Program-made: the position numbers and the translations under genes
Assembly: GCA_026770585.1 (NCBI GenBank)
Contig: MU646674.1
Location: forward strand, 271,893 to 281,892
Source of the DNA: Baffinella frigidus
Lineage: Eukaryota; Cryptophyceae; Cryptomonadales; Baffinellaceae
DNA: 10,000 bases
Reading direction: 5' to 3'
Part shown: one piece after another, positions 6,372 through 10,000 of the stretch
Position numbering within the stretch: position 1 is the stretch's first letter
How the letters are laid out: every line of letters begins with the position of its first letter
The notes under the pieces: generated by a model
Seen by the model: only the letters and a program-made list of their open reading frames with translations
Database searches by the model: none
What the model was told of the DNA's origin: nothing

Positions 6372-6461
6372 AAGTTGACAGCACGTGTCAACTTACGAAT
6401 GAAGTTGACAGCACGTGTCAACTTACAAATAAAGTTGACAGAACGTGTCAACTTACGAATG
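6372..6461 (+). repeat. Three tandem 30-bp palindromic units
   Basis: Exactly three 30-bp units starting at 6372, 6402 and 6432. Each holds the near-palindrome AAGTTGACA-GCACG-TGTCAACTT (GAACG in unit 3) and a 7-base linker ACGAATG or ACAAATA. The arms are those of the 41-bp hairpin module with most of the loop removed. There are no variable spacers. Confidence 0.93.
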
Positions 6462-6472
6462 ACGTGGAACAG

Positions 6473-6520
6473 GTCGGCAACGCGCTGGTGTCAGTTAATC
6501 GTAAGGAGATGCTCTCCGCC
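6473..6520 (+). pseudogene. BTB_2/KCTD-like fragment 2
   Basis: Reads VGNALVSVNRKEMLSA after GGAACAG. Then come CCCCTCCTACCTCTACCTCCG and the composite repeat with hairpin copy 6. It is the same truncated block as fragment 1, with two substitutions in the first line of residues (DE to NA). It cannot encode a domain alone. Confidence 0.4.
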
Positions 6521-6588
6521 CCCCTCCTACCTCTACCTCCGTCTATTTGGCCTAACCAGTTTGCTTCACCCGGGCGCTTTCCCGCGCC

Positions 6589-6629
6589 AAAGTTGACGGA
6601 TTTGTACCTCAAACCCAGCGTGTCAACTT
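6589..6629 (+). repeat. 41-bp hairpin module, copy 6
   Basis: AAGTTGAC / GTCAACTT arms, loop GGATTTGTACCTCAAACCCA. It follows GTCTATTTGGCCTAACCAG and GCTTTCCCGCGCC, the same order of flanks as elsewhere. Confidence 0.88.
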
Positions 6630-6653
6630 ATGAAGCACGTCAACTTACGGCAG

Positions 6654-6716
6654 GTGGGGGACGAGCTGGCCTCGGTGAATCGGAAGGAGATGCTCTCCGC
6701 CCCAAACGGCTCCAAC
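6654..6716 (+). pseudogene. BTB_2/KCTD-like fragment 3
   Basis: Reads VGDELASVNRKEMLSAPNGS, four residues further than fragments 1 and 2, then diverges. It is preceded by GGCAG, again a possible acceptor. Confidence 0.42.
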
Positions 6717-6855
6717 GTCCACAACTTTACACAGAGTCGTCAGGGGGGGTTGACTTTGACCCTGTAAAAAAATGCATATGTACCGGCAAAAACGTATTTG
6801 TATCCAGAACGCCCCAGCAGGTCAACTTACGTAAGTGGTGCGGCAGGTCCCAGAA

Positions 6856-6877
6856 CGTCAACTTACGTAAGTTGACG
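6856..6877. repeat. Perfect 22-bp palindrome
   Basis: CGTCAACTTAC joined directly to its own reverse complement, GTAAGTTGACG. It is built of the right arm of the 41-bp module meeting a left arm with no loop. A single arm GTCAACTTACGTAAGT also occurs at 6821-6836. It sits just before fragment 4. Confidence 0.95.
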
Positions 6878-6883
6878 CGGCAG

Positions 6884-6964
6884 GTGGGGGATGAGCTGGT
6901 GTCGGTGAATCGCAAGGAGATGGTCTCGGCCCCGAACGGCTCCCTCCACTCCCTCCTCCTTGGT
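6884..6964 (+). pseudogene. BTB_2/KCTD-like fragment 4 (longest)
   Basis: The fullest copy, 27 codons: VGDELVSVNRKEMVSAPNG followed by SLHSLLLG, then a possible donor GGTACA. Aligned without gaps to the general BTB_2 pattern, V1, G2, R10, P17, L21, L24 and L25 fall where that family has V, G, R, P, L, L, L. The block is bounded by CAG on the left and GT on the right, as an exon would be, and is followed by CCCTAAA repeats (6975-6999). No other exon of the gene was found. It could be a live exon of a larger gene or a duplicated remnant, and the presence of five copies favours the second. Confidence 0.45.
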
Positions 6965-6971
6965 ACAACCT

Positions 6972-6999
6972 ACACCCTACACCCTGAACCCTAAACCCT
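6972..6999 (+). repeat. Short CCCTAAA tract after fragment 4
   Basis: ACCCTACACCCTGAACCC followed by two CCCTAAA units. It resembles the tails after fragments 5 and 8. Confidence 0.75.
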
Positions 7000-7090
7000 A
7001 AACATTTCTCACGTTTCTACCATTGTAATACAGTGTTCAATGTGAATAGTTGTTTTTCCAATGCCAGAAACGTCACTAAACCCTGAACGG

Positions 7091-7120
7091 AACGGCTTGC
7101 TTCACTCCCTTCTCCTCGGC
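7091..7120 (+). pseudogene. BTB_2/KCTD-like tail fragment 6
   Basis: Only the last part of the block, NGLLHSLLLG, then CAGTCCC. It is preceded by AAACCCTGAACGG, so a telomere-like tract replaces the first half. Confidence 0.35.
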
Positions 7121-7141
7121 AGTCCCTACATCCTGCACCCT

Positions 7142-7219
7142 AAACCCTCAACCACAAACAAGGGAAATAAACCCTCAACCACAAACAAGGGAAATAAACC
7201 CTCAACCACAAACAAGGGG
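7142..7219 (+). repeat. 27-bp tandem repeat, about 2.9 units
   Basis: Units start at 7142, 7169 and 7196, each AAACCCTCAACCACAAACA followed by AGGGAAAT. It looks like an amplified mixture of two telomere variants with a linker. Confidence 0.95.
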
Positions 7220-7290
7220 CCTGGACTCTCAACCCTAACCCTAAATCTTGAACGGAACAGCTCTCTCCACTCCCTCCTCCTCGGTAGCCT
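7215..7290 (+). repeat. 75-bp direct duplication, copy a (with tail fragment 7)
   Basis: AGGGGCCTGGACTCT, then AACCCTAACCCTAAATCTTG, then the coding-like tail NSSLHSLLLG and GGTAGCC. It is nearly identical to 7666-7741, about 450 bases away. Confidence 0.88.
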
Positions 7291-7309
7291 CACACCCTCC
7301 CACCAGCAA

Positions 7310-7354
7310 CCCGAAACACCTTATTTCGGGTCTGGGAACTTCGAAGATTCCCAG
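7310..7354. repeat. Two adjacent perfect hairpins
   Basis: CCCGAAA (7310-7316) with TTTCGGG (7324-7330), then CTGGGAA (7332-7338) with TTCCCAG (7348-7354). The second hairpin loop contains the palindrome CTTCGAAG. Family A-like sequence CCTACAGTAGG follows at 7358. Confidence 0.75.
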
Positions 7355-7482
7355 GACCCTACAGTAGGACATACGTAGGGACCTAGGGGTTTCGTAGGGG
7401 GGTGAATAGATGGCTGATACTTTCCACAGTGTATCGCCCGGGGGAAATCCCGTTTTTTGAACGGGGTGTGAGCCGCTACGGG

Positions 7483-7557
7483 GTGGGGTGTCGGTGAATC
7501 GGAAGGAGATGGTGTCGGCCCCGAACGGCTCCCTCCACTCCACTCCCTCCTCCTCGT
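7483..7557 (+). pseudogene. BTB_2/KCTD-like fragment 5 (internally deleted)
   Basis: GTGGGG is followed directly by TGTCGGTGAATCGG, so ten bases (GATGAGCTGG in fragment 4) are missing and the frame is shifted. The rest reads SVNRKEMVSAPNGSLHS, followed by a 5-base duplication CTCCA. Broken as a coding block. Confidence 0.45.
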
Positions 7558-7571
7558 TGCAAACTCCGGAG

Positions 7572-7629
7572 ACCGAAACCCGAAACCCGAAACCCGAAAC
7601 CCGAAACCCGAAACCCGAAACCCGAAACC
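7572..7629 (+). repeat. (CCCGAAA)8 telomere-variant array
   Basis: Eight almost perfect 7-bp CCCGAAA units. It differs from the telomere unit at one base, the same base in every unit, so this variant was amplified as such. Confidence 0.95.
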
Positions 7630-7665
7630 AAAAAACGGATGTCCCGCCCCCCAACAAAAAGAAGA

Positions 7666-7741
7666 AGGGGCCTGGACTCTGAACCCTAACCCTAAATCTT
7701 GAACGGAACGGCTCCCTCCACTCCCTCCTCCGCGGTAACAC
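7666..7741 (+). repeat. 75-bp direct duplication, copy b (with tail fragment 8)
   Basis: The same order as copy a: GGGGCCTGGACTCT, CCCTAACCCTAAATCTTG, then NGSLHSLLRG and GGTAACA. The differences from copy a are scattered single bases. Confidence 0.88.
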
Positions 7742-7748
7742 TAGATCC

Positions 7749-7894
7749 TACACCCTAAACCCTCACCCTAAACCCCACACCGGAAACCCTAACTCTAAAT
7801 CCTAACACCAAAATCCAAATGACCCCCAATCCCTCAGCCCCGAACCCTCAACCCTCAACCCTGAACCCTAAACCCTAAACCCTAAACCCTAAAC
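7749..7894 (+). repeat. Degenerate CCCTAAA array
   Basis: Decayed and shuffled variants at first (CCCTCAC, CCTAACA, CCCCCAA), ending in four clean CCCTAAA units at 7863-7894. Confidence 0.85.
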
Positions 7895-8051
7895 CGAACG
7901 GCCATGTGCAGGGCCGATCGGGTCGACGGTCGAGATCGGCGTGCGGTCTCAGAACAGCCAACAGGTCACACGCCCCCTCATAGACTATTAGACTCTGGCA
8001 GAGCTCTTTTTGTACCGCGCATGTGTGCCGTGGGGACTCGCGCGTCCGTCT
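7895..8051. other. Unassigned interval
   Basis: Mixed-composition sequence between the CCCTAAA array and the foldback cluster. GGTCGACGGTCGAGATCGG is a small imperfect repeat. No gene recognised. Confidence 0.4.
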
Positions 8052-8220
8052 CGTAAGGCTGAGGCTAAGGCTTGGGGCATTCAGAAGTTCTGAATGCCCC
8101 ACGGAGAGTTCGGGGCATTCAGAACCTTAGCCTCAGCCTTACGTCAGAAGTTCTGAATGCCCCGCAGTTCTGAATGCCCCGCGAGGCTGAGGCTGAGGCT
8201 AAGGTTCTGAAAGCCCTGCG
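8052..8220. repeat. Nested foldback cluster
   Basis: The outer arms CGTAAGGCTGAGGCTAAGG (8052-8070) and their perfect reverse complement (8125-8143), 19 of 19. Inside lies a perfect 27-bp palindrome made of GGGGCATTCAGAA, one G, and TTCTGAATGCCCC (8074-8100), then another copy of the 13-mer (8112-8124). Two more copies of TTCTGAATGCCCC follow at about 8150-8162 and 8168-8180, and a third GAGGCTGAGGCTAAGG ends the block. It resembles a foldback or MITE-like element with later internal duplications. Confidence 0.85.
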
Positions 8221-8294
8221 GAGAGTGTTTTGCACCTCGCACGCATCTGGGCGGTTGCCGAGGGAATCCTACCTCTGTCTCAACCACCTCTCCT

Positions 8295-8369
8295 TCTCCC
8301 TACGCAGGTGATCCCAAAAGTCCCCTAAGCAGTTCCCAAAAGCCCTCTAAGCAGTTCCCAAAAGGTAGG
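8295..8369 (+). repeat. CCCAAAAGCCC tandem array 1
   Basis: Units of 22 bp, CCCAAAAGCCCTCTAAGCAG plus TT, starting at 8313, 8335 and 8357 (partial), with a degraded unit before them. It ends in AGGTAGGATGGCATCCTACC, a short hairpin. Confidence 0.85.
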
Positions 8370-8500
8370 ATGGCATCCTACCTCTGTCTCAGTCTAGCTA
8401 AGTCTCAGTCTGGTCGGGCTCACCAATTTTGTACGCCCTGGCCAAAAAGAGCTCGTTTCTGCGACAGGTCGAGCCTGGGAGGTCAGTAGAGAAGCCTGAC

Positions 8501-8594
8501 CCCAAAAGCCCTCTACGCAGGTGATCCCAAAAGCCCCCTAAGCAGTTCCCAAAAGCCCTCTAAGCATGATCCCAAATAACCCCCTAAGCAGGTG
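8501..8594 (+). repeat. CCCAAAAGCCC tandem array 2
   Basis: Four units of 22-25 bp starting at 8501, 8526, 8548 and 8571. The linkers alternate between GGTGAT, GTT and TGAT. The last unit has become CCCAAATAACCCCCTAAGCA and leads into GGTGTTGCACGTTAA. Confidence 0.88.
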
Positions 8595-8728
8595 TTGCAC
8601 GTTAACCTCGTCCGCGGGCCGACACTCGACCAGCCGGGTCCGTCTACCCTAACCCCTAAACCCTACCTCTGTCTATCTGGGCTCACCAGTGGGGAGCCCG
8701 GGCTGGTTTCCGCGCCACTGTTGACGGA
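8588..8728 (+). repeat. Composite subtelomere-like repeat, copy 1
   Basis: In order: GCAGGTGTTGCACGTTAA, CTCGTCCGCGGGCCGACACT, CGACCAGCCGGGTCCGTC, a telomere-like CCCTAACCCCTAAACCC, CTACCTCTGTCTATCTGGGC, TCACCAGTGGGGAGCCCGGG, and CGCGCCACTGTTGAC. The hairpin module found elsewhere after TTTCCGCGCC is reduced here to TGTTGACGGAGG. Confidence 0.8.
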
Positions 8729-8734
8729 GGTATC

Positions 8735-8800
8735 GGGGTTATTTGGGGTTATTTGGGGTCATGTTGCTCAGGGGGTTATTTGGGGTCATGCCCCCTGAGC
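8735..8800. repeat. GGGGTTATTT repeats with a perfect hairpin
   Basis: Three GGGGTTATTT units, inverted relative to CCCAAATAACCCCC at 8571. The last one lies in the loop of a hairpin with 10-bp perfect arms GCTCAGGGGG (8766-8775) and CCCCCTGAGC (8791-8800). Confidence 0.85.
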
Positions 8801-8817
8801 AAATGAAACACGGTACT

Positions 8818-8915
8818 CTCGTCCGCGGGCCCACGCTCGACCAGCCGGGTCTGTTCACCCTGACCCCTAAACCCTAAACCATACACCCCACACCCTAAAG
8901 CCTAAACCCTAAGAC
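8818..8915 (+). repeat. Composite repeat copy 2 (ends in telomere variants)
   Basis: CTCGTCCGCGGGCCCACGCT and CGACCAGCCGGGTCTGT, then CCCTGACCCCTAAACCC and more decayed CCCTAAA units to about 8913. Confidence 0.78.
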
Positions 8916-8917
8916 CG

Positions 8918-9098
8918 GCCGGGTCCGTCCCACAGAACCTCTCCCTCTGTCTCAGTCTATCTAGGCTCACCCATTTGGGGGACCTGGGCTCTTCCCCCCT
9001 CTAAAGTTGACGGATTTGTACCGCGAATCCAGCATGTCAACTTGAGAATAGTCGGTCAACCCGAGTGAGGAAGAGCTAGGATACAATGGTATCCTAGC
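8918..9098 (+). repeat. Composite repeat copy 3, full-length with hairpin module
   Basis: GCCGGGTCCGTCCCACAGAA, CTCTGTCTCAGTCTATC, GGCTCACCCATTTGGGGGAC, then the 41-bp module and GAGAATAGTCGGTCAACCCG, then GAGGAAGAGCTAGGATAC. It ends in a hairpin with perfect 10-bp arms GCTAGGATAC (9075-9084) and GTATCCTAGC (9089-9098). It is the most complete copy in the window and shows how the other pieces fit together. Confidence 0.82.
9003..9043 (+). repeat. 41-bp hairpin module, copy 7
   Basis: Perfect AAGTTGAC / GTCAACTT arms, loop GGATTTGTACCGCGAATCCA. It lies inside composite repeat copy 3. Confidence 0.88.
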
Positions 9099-9125
9099 CC
9101 CCGAAGCAGGTGTTGCACGTTAATA

Positions 9126-9281
9126 GGGTAACGGCCTGAAAATGAGGTAGTTAGGCATACGGTATTGCCTAGGACCTCCTACCGTAGGCTGAGGGATCCT
9201 AGGACCAAAAAGTCTCGTCCTACGGTAGGAGGTCCTAGGCAATGCCGTAGGCCTAACTACCCCATTTTCAGGCCGTTAGCC
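9126..9281. mobile_element. MITE-like hairpin element, family A copy 2
   Basis: Arms 9126-9188 and 9219-9281 match at about 59 of 63 positions. The ends read GGGTAACGGCCTGAAAA and, reverse-complemented, GGCTAACGGCCTGAAAA, the same as copy 1 at 4954. TA flanks both ends (9124-9125 and 9282-9283). Its arms are better matched than copy 1's, so it is probably the younger insertion. It splits a composite repeat: the left flank GCAGGTGTTGCACGTTAA (9106-9123) equals 8588-8605, and the right flank runs into CTCGTCCGCGGGCCGACGCT. Confidence 0.87.
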
Positions 9282-9294
9282 TATGAACGTGACT

Positions 9295-9548
9295 CTCGTC
9301 CGCGGGCCGACGCTCGACCAGCCGGGTCCGTCCCACAGAATGCCTCCCTCTCTCTCAGTCTATCTGGAGCTGGGTCCGTCCCACAGAATCCCTCCCTCTG
9401 TCTCGCTCGACCAGCCGGGTCTGTCTACCCTGCCCCCTACCTCTGTCTCAGTCTATCTGGGCTCACCATTGGGGAGTCTGGGCTGGTTTCCGCGCCACTG
9501 TTGACCCACCGGGTCTACCCTAACCCCCAACCCCTACCTCTGTCTCAG
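9295..9548 (+). repeat. Composite repeat copies 4 and 5, rearranged
   Basis: CTCGTCCGCGGGCCGACGCT, then GCCGGGTCCGTCCCACAGAA, a CTCTCTCAGTCTATCTGG piece cut short, a second GGGTCCGTCCCACAGAATCC, CGACCAGCCGGGTCTGTC, CTACCTCTGTCTCAGTC, GGGCTCACCATTGGGGAGTC and CGCGCCACTGTTGACCCACC. The hairpin module is missing. The order shows partial tandem duplication with internal deletions. Confidence 0.75.
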
Positions 9549-9610
9549 CCTACGGTAGGCCGTAGGGCTCCTAGGACCTACTGTTTCGTAGGACCCCCCC
9601 TAGGCCCCTC
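9549..9610. repeat. Family A-like fragment
   Basis: CCTACGGTAGG (9549-9559), then GCTCCTAGGACCTACTG and TTTCGTAGGACCC. It resembles the core of the family A elements without their terminal arms. It interrupts a CTACCTCTGTCTCAG segment. Confidence 0.6.
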
Positions 9611-9634
9611 CCCTCCTAGGGCCTACCTCTCTCT

Positions 9635-9661
9635 CCCCTCCTCTCCTCTCCTCTCCTGTCC
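9635..9661 (+). repeat. (CTCTC)n pyrimidine tract
   Basis: CCTCT repeated about five times, within a wider pyrimidine-rich stretch (9600-9690). Confidence 0.85.
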
Positions 9662-9671
9662 TCCCTCCTAC

Positions 9672-9770
9672 AGAATCCCTCCCTCTGTCTCAGTCTATCT
9701 GGGCTCACCAGTGGGGAGTCCGGGCTGGTTTCAGCTCCACTGTTGACCAGCCGGGTCGGTTTACCCTAAC
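9672..9770 (+). repeat. Composite repeat copy 6
   Basis: CAGAATCCCTCCCTCTGTCT, then CAGTCTATCTGGGCTCACCA, GTGGGGAGTCCGGGCTGG, a CCACTGTTGACCAGCCGGGT join, then CCCTAACCCCTAAC. The TGTTGACCAGCCGGGT join shows one copy running directly into the next. Confidence 0.8.
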
Positions 9771-9996
9771 CCCTAACTCCGAGACCCGAAACCACAAACA
9801 CCAAACCACAAACCACAAACCACAAACCACAAACCGCAAACACCAAACACCAAACACCAAACACCAAACCCTAAACCCTAAACCCCAAACCCCAAACCCC
9901 AAACCCCAAACCCTAAACACTAAACCCCAAACACTAAACCCTAAACCCTAAACCCTAAACCCCACACCCTAAACCCTAAACCCCAAACCCTAACCC
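9771..9996 (+). repeat. Phased telomere-variant block at the right edge
   Basis: Blocks of single variants follow each other in 7-bp phase: CCACAAA (about 9786-9834), CACCAAA (about 9837-9868), CCCTAAA, CCCCAAA (about 9880-9908), then mixed CCCTAAA and CACTAAA to the end. The C-rich strand reads left to right, so a telomere in this orientation would point leftwards, into the window. Confidence 0.9.
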
Positions 9997-10000
9997 AGGG

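Noticed and set aside
6372-6461. CRISPR-like array of palindromic 30-bp repeats
   Set aside because: The units are directly adjacent, with no variable spacers, and the context is eukaryotic.
6329-6994. 221-codon plus-strand frame with 10-residue repeats
   Set aside because: The repeats are the 30-bp palindromic tandem read in frame. The frame joins fragments 2 to 4 across non-coding repeats. Only the BTB_2-like pieces look protein-like.
7241-7741. 166-codon minus-strand frame with FRVSGFG repeats
   Set aside because: The repeated part is the CCCGAAA array read in reverse, and the rest is antisense to fragment 5.
9705-9920. Minus-strand frame with WGLGFGVWGLGF-like repeats
   Set aside because: It is a direct translation of the 7-bp telomere variants.

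Overview
The window is eukaryotic, intron-containing nuclear DNA. It is saturated with degenerate plant/algal-type telomere repeats (TTTAGGG / CCCTAAA and other 7-bp variants) and is probably subtelomeric or an internal region rich in telomere-like repeats. The 7-bp motif, high GC, GT-AG introns and small hairpin transposons suit a protist or alga with TTTAGGG-type telomeres (green, chromerid, dinoflagellate and haptophyte lineages are all possible). I cannot name the species. There is no sign of a bacterial or organellar origin.

Region 1-2201 holds the only gene I can support. It is a minus-strand, multi-exon gene for a UBAC2-like rhomboid pseudoprotease of the ER membrane. Three exons can be placed by family resemblance and matching splice phases: 2201-1500, 641-548 and 184-141. 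The 3' part lies beyond the left edge. Its introns are built almost entirely of telomere-like repeats, plus a large imperfect palindrome, so the repeats at the left end are intronic and not a chromosome end.

Region 2202-3170 is the 5' flank and a GC-rich stretch with no recognised gene. Region 3170-6250 is a patchwork of dispersed repeats. It holds a 41-bp hairpin module in both orientations, duplicated GC-rich blocks, GA and CT microsatellites, and two non-autonomous hairpin (MITE-like) elements with TA flanks.

Region 6250-7750 holds five broken copies of a short coding-like block, plus three tails. They resemble the start of a BTB_2/KCTD-type (potassium channel T1-like) domain. They are interleaved with palindromic tandem repeats derived from the 41-bp hairpin, and with telomere-variant arrays.

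Region 7750-10000 is a subtelomere-like mosaic: a foldback cluster, short tandem arrays, several copies of a composite repeat ending in CCCTAACCCCTAAACCC, a second MITE of the first family inserted in one of those copies, and a terminal block of phased telomere variants. Orientation is telling: G-rich repeats run rightwards at the left edge and C-rich repeats lie at the right edge, so both point into the window. Neither edge is a real telomere.

Apart from the UBAC2-like gene, I see no intact protein-coding gene, no tRNA or rRNA and no CRISPR. The remaining long open frames follow from repeats and GC richness.
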